The position numbers and the translations under genes were made by a program. DNA of 64,000 nt, taken from contig OX030955.1 in assembly GCA_943735955.1 (NCBI GenBank), positions 186,001 to 250,000 on the forward strand. Direction: 5' to 3'. Below the pieces are notes generated by a model, which did not search any database, had not been told where the DNA came from, and worked only from the letters and a program-made list of their open reading frames with translations. The stretch's first letter is position 1; each line of letters begins with the position of its first letter. The stretch comes from Piscicola geometra (Eukaryota; Annelida; Clitellata; Hirudinida; Piscicolidae). This document shows positions 26,422 through 40,254 of the stretch, piece by piece.

Positions 26422-27143
26422 GAACGATGAAGACGATTAAGACGGTGAAGACGGTGAAGACGGTGAAGACGGTGAAAACGATGAAGACGATGAAGACGGT
26501 GAAGACGGTGAAGACGATGAAGACGATGAAGACGATGAAGACGGTGAAGACGATGAAGACGGTGAAGACGATGAAGACGGTGAAGACGATGAAGACGGTG
26601 AAGACGAACGGTGAAGAAGATGAAGACGATGAAGACGGTGAAGACGATGAAGACGGTGAAGACGATGAAGACGGTGAAGACGATGAAGACGATGAAGACG
26701 ATGAAGACGGTGAAGACGATGAAGACGATGAAGACGGTGAATACGATGAAGACGGTGAAGACGAACGATGAAGACGATGAAGACGGTGAAGACGGTGAAG
26801 ACGATGAAGACGATGAAGACGGTGAAGACGATGAAGACGATGAAGACGGTGAAGACGAACGATGAAGACGATGAAGACGATGAAGACGGTGAAGACGATG
26901 AAGACGGTGAAGACGATGAAGACGGTGAAGACGATGAAGGCGGTGAAGACGGTGAAGACGATGAAGACGGTGAAGACGATGAAGACGATGAAGACGGTGA
27001 AGACGGTGAAGACGATGAAGACAATGAAGACGGTGAAGACGATGAAGACGGTGAAGACGAACGATGAAGACGATGAAGACGGTGAAGACGGTGAAGACGA
27101 TGAAGACAATGAAGACGGTGAAGACGATGAAGACGGTGAAGAC
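26130..27143 (+). repeat. 1,014-bp tandem block, copy 1
   Basis: Intervals 292, 184, 157, 94, 202 and 85 are followed at 27144 by 292, 220, 157, 94 and 292. Both copies hold a spacer altered to GAACGGTGAAGAAG (26606 and 27656). GATTAAGAC occurs near 26435. The unit GTCGAAGAC at 27166 lies just past the next spacer. Confidence 0.86.
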
Positions 27144-28198
27144 GAACGATGAAGACGATGAAGACGTCGAAGACGGTGAAGACGATGAAGACGATGAAGA
27201 CGGTGAAGACGGTGAAGACGATGAAGACGATGAAGACGATGAAGACGGTGAAGACGGTGAAGACGGTGAAGACGGTGAAGACGGTGAAGACGGTGAAGAC
27301 GATGAAGACGATGAAGACGATGAAGACGGTGAAGACGATGAAGACGATGAAGACGATGAAGACGGTGAAGACGGTGAAGACGATGAAGACGGTGAAGACT
27401 ATGAAGACAATGAAGACGGTGAAGACGGTGAAGACGAACGATGAAGACGATGAAGACGGTGAAGACGGTGAAGACGGTGAAGACGGTGAAAACGATGAAG
27501 ACGATGAAGACGGTGAAGACGGTGAAGACGATGAAGACGATGAAGACGATGAAGACGGTGAAGACGATGAAGACGGTGAAGACGATGAAGACGGTGAAGA
27601 CGGTGAAGACGGTGAAGATGATGAAGACGGTGAAGACGATGAAGACGGTGAAGACGAACGGTGAAGAAGATGAAGACGATGAAGACGGTGAAGACGATGA
27701 AGACGGTGAAGACGATGAAGACGGTGAAGACGATGAAGACGATGAAGACGATGAAGACGGTGAAGACGATGAAGACGATGAAGACGGTGAATACGATGAA
27801 GACGGTGAAGACGAACGATGAAGACGATGAAGACGGTGAAGACGGTGAAGACGATGAAGACGATGAAGACGGTGAAGACGATGAAGACGATGAAGACGGT
27901 GAAGACGAACGATGAAGACGATGAAGACGATGAAGACGGTGAAGACGATGAAGACGGTGAAGACGATGAAGACGGTGAAGACGATGAAGGCGGTGAAGAC
28001 GATGAAGACGATGAAGACGATGAAGACGGTGAAGACGATGAAGACGGTGAAGACGATGAAGACGGTGAAGACGATGAAGACGGTGAAGACGATGAAGACG
28101 ATGAAGACGATGAAGACGATGAAGACGATGAAGACGGTGAAGACGATGAAGACGGTGAAGACGGTGGAGACGGTGAAGACGATGAAGACGGTGAAGAC
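27144..28198 (+). repeat. 1,014-bp tandem block, copy 2 (extended)
   Basis: Second copy, with four extra units in the 220-bp interval and a longer closing interval (292). That closing interval has GATGAAGGC, five GAT units in a row and GGTGGAGAC near 28163; it recurs at 40784, 44954, 49835, 54847 and 60920. Confidence 0.86.
27163..27168. other. Single GACGTC hexamer created by unit GTCGAAGAC
   Basis: The change GAT to GTC at 27166 makes GACGTC, the only one I noticed in the window. It is a physical-map landmark in otherwise uniform DNA. Confidence 0.85.
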
Positions 28199-29376
28199 GA
28201 ACGATGAAGACGATGAAGACGGTGAAGACGGTGAAGAAGATGAAGACGATGAAGACGGTGAAGACGATGAAGACGGTGAAGACGATGAAGACGGTGAAGA
28301 CGATGAAGACGATGAAGACGGTGAAGACGGTGAAGACGATGAAGACAATGAAGACAGTGAAGACGATGAAGACGGTGAAGACGAACGATGAAGACGATGA
28401 AGACGGTGAAGACGGTGAAGACGATGAAGACGATGAAGACGGTGAAGACGGTGAAGACGATGAAGACGATGAAGACGGTGAAGACGGTGAAGACGGTGAA
28501 GACGGTGAAGACGGTGAAGACGGTGAAGACGAACGATGAAGACGATGAAGACGATGAAGACGATGAAGACGGTTAAGACGATGAAGACGATGAAGACGGT
28601 GAAGACGATGAAGACGATGAAGACGGTGAAGATGATGAAGACGGTGAAGACGAACGATGAAGACGATGAAGACGGTGAAGACGGTGAAGACGATGAAGAC
28701 GATGAAGACGGTGAAGACGGTGAAGACGATGAAGACGATGAAGACGGTGAAGACGAACGATGAAGACGGTGAAGACGATGAAGACGGTGAAGACGATGAA
28801 GACGGTGAAGACGATGAAGACGGTGAAGACGATGAAGACGGTGAAGACGATGAAGACGATGAAGACGAACGATGAAGACAATGAAGACGGTGAAGACGAT
28901 GAAGACGGTGAAGACGATGAAGAAGATGAAGACGGTGAAGACGAACGATGAAGACGATGAAGACGGTGAAGACGATGAAGACGATGAAGACGGTGAAGAC
29001 GATGAAGACGATGAAGACGAACGATGAAGACGATGAAGACGGTGAAGACGATGAAGACGGTGAAGACGATGAAGAAGATGAAGACGGTGAAGACGATGAA
29101 GACGGTGAAGACGGTGAAGACGGTGAAGACGGTGAAGACGGTGAAGACGATGAAGACGGTAAAGACGGTGAAGACGATGAAGACGGTGAAGACGGTGAAG
29201 ACGAACGATGAAGACGATGAAGACGGTGAAGACGATGAAGACGATGAAGACGGTGAAGACGAACGATGAAGACGATGAAGACGATGAAGACGGTGAAGAC
29301 GATGAAGACGGTGAAGACGAGGAAGACGGTGAAGACGATGAAGGCGGTGAAGACGAACGATGAAGACGATGAAGAC
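28199..29376 (+). repeat. 1.1-1.2-kb block ending in a double spacer, copy 1 of 3
   Basis: Intervals 184, 148, 121, 103, 112, 76, 76, 184, 58 and 94 end at two spacers only 22 bp apart (29355 and 29377). The same series occurs at 41596-42791 and 45246-46347. GGTTAAGAC at about 28570 recurs near 41967 and 45617. Confidence 0.9.
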
Positions 29377-30246
29377 GAACGATGAAGACGATGAAGACGG
29401 TGAAGACGATGAAGACGGTGAAGACGATGAAGAAGATGAAGACGGTGAAGACGATGAAGACGGTGAAGACGGTGAAGACGGTGAAGACGGTGAAGACGGT
29501 GAAGACGGTGAAGACGGTGAAGACGATGAAGACGGTAAAGACGGTGAAGACGATGAAGACGATGAAGACGGTGAAGACGGTGAAGACGAACGATGAAGAC
29601 GATGAAGACGGTGAAGACGATGAAGACGATGAAGACGGTGAAGACGGTGAAGACGGTGAAGATGATGAAGACGGTGAAGACGATGAAGACGGTGAAAACG
29701 AACGATGAAGACGATGAAGACGGTGAAGACGGTGAAGAAGATGAAGACGATGAAGACGGTGAAGACGATGAAGACGGTGAAGACGATGAAGACGGTGAAG
29801 ACGATGAAGACGATGAAGACGATGAAGACGGTGAAGACGATGAAGACGATGAAGACGGTGAAGACGATGAAGACGATGAAGACGAACGATGAAGACGGTG
29901 AAGACGGTGAAGACGGTGAAGACGATGAAGACGATGAAGACGGTGAAGACGATGAAGACGATGAAGACGGTGAAGACGAACGATGAAGACGATGAAGACG
30001 ATGAAGACGGTGAAGACGATGAAGACGGTGAAGACGATGAAGACGGTGAAGACGATGAAGACGTTGAAGACGAACGATGAAGACGATGAAGACGGTGAAG
30101 ACGATGAAGACGGTGAAGACGATGAAGACGGTGAAGACGATGAAGAAGATGAAGACGGTGAAGACGATGAAGACGGTGAAGACGGTGAAGACGGTGAAGA
30201 CGGTGAAGACGGTGAAGACGATGAAGACGGTAAAGACGGTGAAGAC
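29377..30246 (+). repeat. Block joining the two large segments (partner near 42792)
   Basis: Intervals 211, 112, 184, 94, 94 and 175. The first five match 42792 onward at +13,415 bp. The last is a shortened version of the 238-bp interval at 43487. GTTGAAGAC at 30061 is private. This is where material of the 28.2-30.1 kb type passes into the start of segmental copy 2. Confidence 0.85.
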
Positions 30247-30483
30247 GAACGATGAAGACGATGAAGACGGTGAAGACGGTGAAGACAATGAAGACGGTGA
30301 AGACGAACGATGAAGACGATGAAGACGATGAAGACGGTGAAGACGATGAAGACGGTGAAGACGAGGAAGACGGTGAAGACGATGAAGGCGGTGAAGACGA
30401 ACGATGAAGACGATGAAGACGGTGAAGACGGTGAAGAAGATGAAGACGATGAAGACGGTGAAGACGATGAAGACGGTGAAGAC

Positions 30484-31304
30484 GAACGATGAAGACGATG
30501 AAGACGGTGAAGAAGATGAAGACGATGAAGACGGTGAAGACGATGAAGACGATGAAGACGATGAAGACGGTGAAGACGATGAAGACGATGAAGACGGTGA
30601 AGACGGTGAAGACGATGAAGACAATGAAGACGGTGAAGACGATGAAGACGGTGAAGACGAACGATGAAGACGATGAAGACGGTGAAGACGGTGAAGACGA
30701 TGAAGACAATGAAGACGGTGAAGACGATGAAGACGGTGAAGACGAACGATGAAGACGATGAAGACGGTGAAGACGGTGAAGACGATGAAGACGATGAAGA
30801 CGGTGAAGACGGTGAAGACGATGAAGACGATGAAGACGATGAAGACGGTGAAGACGGTGAAGACGGTGAAGACGGTGAAGACGGTGAAGACGGTGAAGAC
30901 GATGAAGACGGTGAAGACTATGAAGACGATGAAGACGGTGAAGACGGTGAAGACGAACGATGAAGACGATGAAGACGGTGAAGACGGTGAAGACGGTGAA
31001 GACGGTGAAAACGATGAAGACGATGAAGACGGTGAAGACGGTGAAGACGATGAAGACGATGAAGACGATGAAGACGGTGAAGACGATGAAGACGGTGAAG
31101 ACGATGAAGACGGTGAAGACAGTGAAGACGGTGAAGATGATGAAGACGAACGATGAAGACGATGAAGACGGTGAAGACGGTGAAGAAGATGAAGACGATG
31201 AAGACGGTGAAGACGATGAAGACGGTGAAGACGATGAAGACGGTGAGGACGATGAAGACGATGAAGACGATGAAGACGGTGAAGACGATGAAGACGGTGA
31301 AGAC
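30484..31304 (+). repeat. 821-bp tandem pair in segmental copy 2, first member
   Basis: Intervals 175, 85, 211, 193 and 157, as at 13438. Its first interval has lost GATAAAGAC and reads as a subfamily B neighbour, which suggests the left junction of the large duplication or later exchange lies here. Confidence 0.85.
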
Positions 31305-32125
31305 GAACGATGAAGACGATAAAGACGGTGAAGAAGATGAAGACGATGAAGACGGTGAAGACGATGAAGACGGTGAAGACGATGAAGACGGTGAAGACGA
31401 TGAAGACGATGAAGACGGTGAAGACGGTGAAGACGATGAAGACAATGAAGACGGTGAAGACGATGAAGACGGTGAAGACGAACGATGAAGACGATGAAGA
31501 CGGTGAAGACGGTGAAGACGATGAAGACAATGAAGACGGTGAAGACGATGAAGACGGTGAAGACGAACGATGGAGACGATGAAGACGGTGAAGACGGTGA
31601 AGACGGTGAAGACGGTGAAGACGGTGAAGACGGTGAAGACGATGAAGACGATGAAGACGATGAAGACGGTGAAGACGATGAAGACGATGAAGACGATGAA
31701 GACGGTGAAGACGGTGAAGACGATGAAGACGGTGAAGACTATGAAGACGATGAAGACGGTGAAGACGGTGAAGACGAACGATGAAGACGATGAAGACGGT
31801 GAAGACGGTGAAGACGGTGAAGACGGTGAAAACGATGAAGACGATGAAGACGGTGAAGACGGTGAAGACGATGAAGACGATGAAGACGATGAAGACGGTG
31901 AAGACGATGAAGACGGTGAAGACGATGAAGACGGTGAAGACAGTGAAGACGGTGAAGATGATGAAGACGAACGATGAAGACGATGAAGACGGTGAAGACG
32001 GTGAAGAAGATGAAGACGATGAAGACGGTGAAAACGATGAAGACGGTGAAGACGATGAAGACGGTGAAGACGATGAAGACGATGAAGACGATGAAGACGG
32101 TGAAGACGATGAAGACGGTGAAGAC
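31305..32125 (+). repeat. 821-bp tandem pair in segmental copy 2, second member
   Basis: Exactly +17,037 from 14268-15088 at every spacer. Private changes are a spacer reading GAACGATGGAGAC at 31565 and GGTGAGGAC near 31243 in the preceding copy. Confidence 0.88.
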
Positions 32126-33420
32126 GAACGATGAAGACGGTGAAGACGGTGAAGACGGTGAAGACGATGAAGACGATGAAGACGGTGAAGACGATGAAGA
32201 CGATGAAGACGGTGAAGACGAACGATGAAGACGATGAAGACGATGAAGACGGTGAAGACGATGAAGACGGTGAAGACGATGAAGACGGTGAAGACGATGA
32301 AGACGATGAAGACGAACGATGAAGACGATGAAGACGGTGAAGACGATGAAGACGGTGAAGACGATGAAGACGGTGAAGACGATGAAGAAGATGAAGACGG
32401 TGAAGACGATGAAGACGGTGAAGACGGTGAAGACGGTGAAGACGGTGAAGACGGTGAGGACGGTGAAGACGAACGATGAAGACGATGAAGACGATGAAGA
32501 CGGTGAAGACGATGAAGAAGATGAAGACGGTGAAGACGATGAAGACGGTGAAGACGGTGAAGACGGTGAAGACGGTGAAGACGGTGAAGACGGTGAAGAC
32601 GGTGAAGACGATGAAGACGGTAAAGACGGTGAAGACGATGAAGACGATGAAGACGGTGAAGACGGTGAAGACGAACGATGAAGACGATGAAGACGGTGAA
32701 GACGATGAAGACGATGAAGACGGTGAAGACGAACGATGAAGACGATGAAGACGATGAAGACGGTGAAGACGATGAAGACGGTGAAGACGATGAAGACGGT
32801 GAAGACGATGAAGGCGGTGAAGACAAACGATGAAGACGATGAAGACGGTGAAGACGATGAAGAAGATGAAGACGATGAAGACGGTGAAGACGATGAAGAC
32901 GGTGAAGACGAACGATGAAGACGATAAAGACGGTGAAGACGGTGAAGAAGATGAAGACGATGAAGACGGTGAAGACGGTGAAGACGATGAAGACAATGAA
33001 GACGGTGAAGACGATGAAGACGGTGAAGACGAACGATGAAGACGATGAAGACGGTGAAGACGGTGAAGACGATGAAGACAATGAAGACGGTGAAGACGAT
33101 GAAGACGGTGAAGACGAACGATGAAGACGATGAAGACGGTGAAGACGGTGAAGACGATGAAGACAATGAAGACGGTGAAGACGATGAAGACGGTGAAGAC
33201 GAACGATGAAGACGATGAAGACGGTGAAGACGGTGAAGACGGTGAAGACGGTGAAGACGGTGAAGACGGTGAAGACGATGAAGACGATGAAGACGATGAA
33301 GACGATGAAGACGGTGAAGACGATGAAGACGATGAAGACGATGAAGACGGTGAAGACGGTGAAGACGATGAAGACGGTGAAGACTATGAAGACGATGAAG
33401 ACGGTGAAGACGGTGAAGAC
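32126..33420 (+). repeat. Partner of 15089-16361 in segmental copy 2
   Basis: Intervals 94, 94, 157, 202, 58, 94, 85, 121, 85, 85 and 220. An 85-bp interval has been gained and seven units lost from its left neighbour. It contains the only subfamily A module of the second half (32673-32909). GGTGAGGAC near 32454 is private. Confidence 0.87.
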
Positions 33421-34919
33421 GAACGATGAAGACGATGAAGACGGTGAAGACGGTGAAGACGGTGAAGACGGTGAAAACGATGAAGACGATGAAGACGGTG
33501 AAGACGGTGAAGACGATGAAGACGATGAAGACGATGAAGACGGTGAAGACGATGAAGACGGTGAAGACGATGAAGACGGTGAAGACGGTGAAGACGGTGA
33601 AGATGATGAAGACGGTGAAGACGATGAAGACGGTGAAGACGAACGATGAAGACGATGAAGACGGTGAAGACGGTGAAGACGGTGAAGAAGATGAAGACGA
33701 TGAAGACGGTGAAGACGATGAAGACGGTGAAGACGATGAAGACGGTGAAGACGATGAAGACGATGAAGACGATGAAGACGGTGAAGACGATGAAGACGAT
33801 GAAGACGGTGAAGACGATGAAGACGGGCGAAGACGAACGATGAAGACGGTGAAGACGGTGAAGACGGTGAAGACGATGAAGACGATGAAGACGGTGAAGA
33901 CGATGAAGACGATGAAGACGGTGAAGACGAACGATGAAGACGATGAAGACGGTGAAGACGGTGAAGACGATGAAGACGATGAAGACGATGAAGACGGTGA
34001 AGACGATGAAGACGGTGAAGACGATGAAGACGGTGAAGACGGTGAAGACGGTGAAGATGATGAAGACGGTGAAGACGATGAAGACGGTGAAAACGAACGA
34101 TGAAGACGATGAAGACGGTGAAGACGGTGAAGAAGATGAAGACGATGAAGACGGTGAAGACGATGAAGACGGTGAAGACGATGAAGACGGTGAAGACGAT
34201 GAAGACGATGAAGACGATGAAGACGGTGAAGACGATGAAGACGATGAAGACGGTGAAGACGATGAAGACGGTGAAGACGAACGATGAAGACGGTGAAGAC
34301 GGTGAAGACGGTGAAGACGATGAAGACGATGAAGACGGTGAAGACGATGAAGACGATGAAGACGGTGAAGACGAACGATGAAGACGATGAAGACGATGAA
34401 GACGGTGAAGACGATGAAGACGGTGAAGACGATGAAGACGGTGAAGACGATGAAGACGATGAAGACGAACGATGAAGACGATGAAGACGGTGAAGACGAT
34501 GAAGACGGTGAAGACGATGAAGACGGTGAAGACGATGAAAAAGATGAAGACGGTGAAGACGATGAAGACGATGAAGACGGTGAAGACGATGAAGACGGTG
34601 AAGACGGTGAAGACGAACGATGAAGACGATGAAGACGGTGAAGACGGTGAAGACGATGAAGACAATGAAGACGGTGAAGACGATGAAGACGGTGAAGACG
34701 AACGATGAAGACGATGAAGACGGTGAAGACGGTGAAGACGGTGAAGACGGTGAAGACGGTGAAGACGGTGAAGACGATGAAGACGATGAAGACGATGAAG
34801 ACGATGAAGACGGTGAAGACGATGAAGACGATGAAGACGATGAAGACGGTGAAGACGGTGAAGACGATGAAGACGGTGAAGACTATGAAGACGATGAAGA
34901 CGGTGAAGACGGTGAAGAC
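33421..34919 (+). repeat. 1.5-kb block with the 10-mer, segmental copy 2
   Basis: Intervals 220, 194, 94, 166, 184, 94, 94, 148 and 85 match 16362-17869 at +17,059, then +17,050 after small unit losses and gains. The 10-mer is at 33825. GATGAAAAAGATG is at about 34540. Confidence 0.88.
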
Positions 34920-36732
34920 GAACGATGAAGACGATGAAGACGGTGAAGACGGTGAAGACGGTGAAGACGGTGAAAACGATGAAGACGATGAAGACGGTGA
35001 AGACGGTGAAGACGATGAAGACGATGAAGACGATGAAGACGGTGAAGACGATGAAGACGGTGAAGACGATGAAGACGGTGAAGACGGTGAAGACGGTGAA
35101 GATGATGAAGACGGTGAAGACGATGAAGACGGTGAAGACGAACGATGAAGACGATGAAGACGGTGAAGACGTTGAAGACGGTGAAGAAGATGAAGACGAT
35201 GAAGACGGTGAAGACGATGAAGACGGTGAAGACGATGAAGACGGTGAAGACGATGAAGACGATGAAGACGATGAAGACGGTGAAGACGATGAAGACGATG
35301 AAGACGGTGAAGACGATGAAGACGGGCGAAGACGAACGATGAAGACGGTGAAGACGGTGAAGACGGTGAAGACGGTGAAGACGATGAAGACGATGAAGAC
35401 GGTGAAGACGATGAAGACGATGAAGACGGTGAAGACGAACGATGAAGACGATGAAGACGGTGAAGACGGTGAAGACGATGAAGACGATGAAGACGATGAA
35501 GACGGTGAAGACGATGAAGACGGTGAAGACGATGAAGACGGTGAAGACGGTGAAGACGGTGAAGATGATGAAGACGGTGAAGACGATGAAGACGGTGAAA
35601 ACGAACGATGAAGACGATGAAGACGGTGAAGACGGTGAAGAAGATGAAGACGATGAAGACGGTGAAGACGATGAAGACGGTGAAGACGATGAAGACGGTG
35701 AAGACGATGAAGACGATGAAGACGATGAAGACGGTGAAGACGATGAAGACGATGAAGACGGTGAAGACGATGAAGACGGTGAAGACGAACGATGAAGACG
35801 GTGAAGACGGTGAAGACGGTGAAGACGATGAAGACGATGAAGACGGTGAAGACGATGAAGACGATGAAGACGGTGAAGACGAACGATGAAGACGATGAAG
35901 ACGATGAAGACGGTGAAGACGATGAAGACGGTGAAGACGATGAAGACGGTGAAGACGATGAAGACGATGAAGACGAACGATGAAGACGATGAAGACGGTG
36001 AAGACGATGAAGACGGTGAAGACGATGAAGACGGTGAAGACGATGAAGAAGATGAAGACGGTGAAGACGATGAAGACGATGAAGACGATGAAGACGGTGA
36101 AGACGATGAAGACGGTGAAGACGATGAAGACGGTGAAGACGGTGAAGACGGTGAAGATGATGAAGACGGTGAAGACGATGAAGACGGTGAAAACGAACGA
36201 TGAAGACGATGAAGACGGTGAAGACGGTGAAGAAGATGAAGACGATGAAGACGGTGAAGACGATGAAGACGGTGAAGACGATGAAGACGGTGAAGACGAT
36301 GAAGACGATGAAGACGATGAAGACGGTGAAGACGATGAAGACGATGAAGACGGTGAAGACGATGAAGACGGTGAAGACGAACGATGAAGACGGTGAAGAC
36401 GGTGAAGACGGTGAAGACGATGAAGACGATGAAGACGGTGAAGACGATGAAGACGATGAAGACGGTGAAGACGAACGATGAAGACGATGAAGACGATGAA
36501 GACGGTGAAGACGATGAAGACGGTGAAGACGATGAAGACGGTGAAGACGATGAAGACGATGAAGACGAACGATGAAGACGATGAAGACGGTGAAGACGAT
36601 GAAGACGGTGAAGACGATGAAGACGGTGAAGACGATGAAGAAGATGAAGACGGTGAAGACGATGAAGACGATGAAGACGGTGAAGACGATGAAGACGGTG
36701 AAGACGATGAAGACGGTGAAGACGGTGAAGAC
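34920..36732 (+). repeat. 1.5-kb block with the 10-mer, plus a 592-bp tandem gain
   Basis: Intervals 220, 194, 103, 166, 184, 94, 94, 220, 184, 94, 94 and 166. The subseries 184, 94, 94 is duplicated (35603 and 36195, 592 bp apart), which segmental copy 1 lacks; it accounts exactly for the step in offset from 17,050 to 17,642. GTTGAAGAC near 35170 is private. Confidence 0.87.
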
Positions 36733-39700
36733 GAACGATGAAGACGATGAAGACGGTGAAGACGATGAAGACGGTGAAGACGATGAAGACGGTGAAGACG
36801 ATGATGACGTTGAAGACGGTGAAGACGATGAAGACGGTGAAGACGATGAAGACGGTGAAGACGATGAAGACGGTGAAGACGGTGAAGACGGTGAAGATGA
36901 TGAAGACGGTGAAGAAGATGAAGACGGTGAAGACGAACGATGAAGACGATGAAGACGGTGAAGACGGTGAAGACGGTGAAGAAGATGAAGACGATGAAGA
37001 CGGTGAAGACGATGAAGACGGTGAAGACGATGAAGACGGTGAAGACGATGAAGACGATGAAGACGATGAAGACGGTGAAGACGATGAAGACGATGAAGAC
37101 GGTGAAGACGATGAAGACGGGCGAAGACGAACGATGAAGACGGTGAAGACGGTGAAGACGGTGAAGACGGTGAAGACGATGAAGACGATGAAGACGGTGA
37201 AGACGATGAAGACGATGAAGACGGTGAAGACGAACGATGAAGACGATGAAGACGGTGAAGACGGTGAAGACGATGAAGACGATGAAGACGATGAAGACGG
37301 TGAAGACGATGAAGACGGTGAAGACGATGAAGACGGTGAAGACGGTGAAGACGGTGAAGATGATGAAGACGGTGAAGACGATGAAGACGGTGAAAACGAA
37401 CGATGAAGACGATGAAGACGGTGAAGACGGTGAAGAAGATGAAGACGATGAAGACGGTGAAGACGATGAAGACGGTGAAGACGATGAAGACGGTGAAGAC
37501 GATGAAGACGATGAAGACGATGAAGACGGTGAAGACGATGAAGACGATGAAGACGGTGAAGACGATGAAGACGGTGAAGACGAACGATGAAGACGGTGAA
37601 GACGGTGAAGACGGTGAAGACGATGAAGACGATGAAGACGGTGAAGACGATGAAGACGATGAAGACGGTGAAGACGAACGATGAAGACGATGAAGACGAT
37701 GAAGACGGTGAAGACGATGAAGACGGTGAAGACGATGAAGACGGTGAAGACGATGAAGACGATGAAGACGAACGATGAAGACGATGAAGACGGTGAAGAC
37801 GATGAAGACGGTGAAGACGATGAAGACGGTGAAGACGATGAAGAAGATGAAGACGGTGAAGACGATGAAGACGATGAAGACGGTGAAGACGATGAAGACG
37901 GTGAAGACGATGAAGACGGTGAAGACGGTGAAGACGAACGATGAAGACGATGAAGACGGTGAAGACGATGAAGACGGTGAAGACGATGAAGACGGTGAAG
38001 ACGATGATGACGTTGAAGACGGTGAAGACGGTGAAGACGATGAAGACGGTAAAGACGATGAAGACGGTGGAGACGGTGAAGACGGTGAAGACGGTGAAGA
38101 CGGTGAAGACGATGAAGACGATGAAGACGATGAAGACGGTGAAGACGGTGAAGACGATGAAGACGGTGAAGACGAACGATGAAGACGATGAAGACGATGA
38201 AGACGGTGAAGACGATGAAGACGGTGAAGACGAGGAAGACGGTGAAGACGATGAAGGCGGTGAAGACGAACGATGAAGACGATGAAGACGGTGAAGACGG
38301 TGAAGAAGATGAAGACGATGAAGACGGTGAAGACGATGAAGACGGTGAAGACGAACGATGAAGACGATGAAGACGGTGAAGACGGTGAAGAAGATGAAGA
38401 CGATGAAGACGGTGAAGACGATGAAGACGATGAAGACGATGAAGACGGTGAAGACGATGAAGACGGTGAAGACGATGAAGACGGTGAAGACGGTGAAGAC
38501 GGTGAAGATGATGAAGACGGTGAAGACGATGAAGACGGTGAAAACGAACGATGAAGACGATGAAGACGGTGAAGACGGTGAAGAAGATGAAGACGATGAA
38601 GACGGTGAAGACGATGAAGACGGTGAAGACGATGAAGACGGTGAAGACGATGAAGACGATGAAGACGATGAAGACGATGAAGACGGTGAAGACGATGAAG
38701 ACGATGAAGACGAACGATGAAGACGGTGAAGACGGTGAAGACGGTGAAGACGATGAAGACGATGAAGACGGTGAAGACGATGAAGACGATGAAGACGGTG
38801 AAGACGAACGATGAAGACGATGAAGACGATGAAGACGGTGAAGACGATGAAGACGGTGAAGACGATGAAGACGGTGAAGACGATGAAGACGGTGAAGACG
38901 ATGAAGACGGTGAAGACGGTGAAGACGGTGAAGATGATGAAGACGGTGAAGACGATGAAGACGGTGAAAACGAACGATGAAGACGATGAAGACGGTGAAG
39001 ACGGTGAAGAAGATGAAGACGATGAAGACGGTGAAGACGATGAAGACGGTGAAGACGATGAAGACGGTGAAGACGATGAAGACGATGAAGACGATGAAGA
39101 CGATGAAGACGGTGAAGACGATGAAGACGATGAAGACGAACGATGAAGACGGTGAAGACGGTGAAGACGGTGAAGACGATGAAGACGATGAAGACGGTGA
39201 AGACGATGAAGACGATGAAGACGGTGAAGACGAACGATGAAGACGATGAAGACGATGAAGACGGTGAAGACGATGAAGACGGTGAAGACGATGAAGACGG
39301 TGAAGACGATGAAGACGATGAAGACGAACGATGAAGACGATGAAGACGGTGAAGACGATGAAGACGGTGAAGACGATGAAGACGGTGAAGACGATGAAGA
39401 AGATGAAGACGGTGAAGACGATGAAGACGGTGAAGACGGTGAAGACGGTGAAGACGGTGAAGACGGTGAAGACGGTGAAGACGATGAAGACGGTAAAGAC
39501 GGTGAAGACGATGAAGACGATGAAGACGGTGAAGACGGTGAAGACGATGAAGACGGTGAAGACGAACGATGAAGACGATGAAGACGATGAAGACGGTGAA
39601 GACGATGAAGACGGTGAAGACGAGGAAGACGGTGAAGACGATGAAGGCGGTGAAGACGAACGATGAAGACGATGAAGACGGTGAAGACGGTGAAGAAGAT

Positions 39701-40254
39701 GAAGACGATGAAGACGGTGAAGACGATGAAGACGGTGAAGACGAACGATGAAGACGATGAAGACGGTGAAGAAGATGAAGACGATGAAGACGGTGAAGAC
39801 GATGAAGACGGTGAAGACGATGAAGACGGTGAAGACGATGAAGACGATGAAGACGGTGAAGACGGTGAAGACGATGAAGACAATGAAGACGGTGAAGACG
39901 ATGAAGACGGTGAAGACGAACGATGAAGACGATGAAGACGGTGAAGACGGTGAAGACGATGAAGACAATGAAGACGGTGAAGACGATGAAGACGGTGAAG
40001 ACGATGAAGACGATGAAGACGGTGAAGACGGTGAAGACGATGAAGACGATGAAGACGATGAAGACGGTGAAGACGGTGAAGACGGTGAAGACGGTGAAGA
40101 CGGTGAAGACGGTGAAGACGATGAAGACGATGAAGACGATGAAGACGGTGAAGACGATGAAGACGATGAAGACGATGAAGACGGTGAAGACGGTGAAGAC
40201 GATGAAGACGGTGAAGACTATGAAGACGATGAAGACGGTGAAGACGGTGAAGAC
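36733..40254 (+). repeat. Counterpart of the 19.1-22.4-kb block in segmental copy 2
   Basis: Intervals 202, 194, 103, 166, 184, 94, 94, 166, 238, 94, 85, 193, 166, 94, 166, 166, 94, 94, 238, 94, 85, 175 and 337. The GATGATGACGTT variants at 36800 and 38003 are +17,642 from 19158 and 20361. A 426-bp unit is tandemly repeated (38546-38971 and from 38972). The final 337-bp interval (37 units) is a fusion of 85 and 292 with loss of one spacer. Confidence 0.87.
38546..38971 (+). repeat. 426-bp tandem duplication private to segmental copy 2
   Basis: Intervals 166, 94 and 166 recur as 166 and 94 from 38972. The offset to segmental copy 1 rises by exactly 426 bp across it (17,476 to 17,902). Confidence 0.85.

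Larger units (their letters stand above)
13201..28754 (+). repeat. Segmental duplication of about 15.5 kb, copy 1
   Basis: The spacer barcode from 13201 (58, 94, 85, 175, 85, 211, 202, 157 and so on) reappears from 30247. Matching spacers stay 17,037-17,059 bp apart from about 14.3 to 19.1 kb, then drift by whole units: 17,642 near 19.3-20.3 kb, 17,902 near 21.4-22.0 kb and 17,047 near 27.8-28.8 kb. Rare 10-mers GGGCGAAGAC at 16766 and 18274 match 33825 and 35324. Copy 1 alone carries the duplication of 19091-22392 at 23183-26421. It spans 15,554 bp. Confidence 0.9.

Noticed and set aside
16325..30709. Open frame of 4,794 codons on minus, and others at 28573-41745, 52671-62477, 17833-26010, 45620-53692 and 8056-16107
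   Set aside because: The reverse complement of the 9-mer has no stop in any frame, so openness is automatic. The frames begin with TTG rather than ATG, pass through all three repeat frames at each spacer and show no non-repeat domain.
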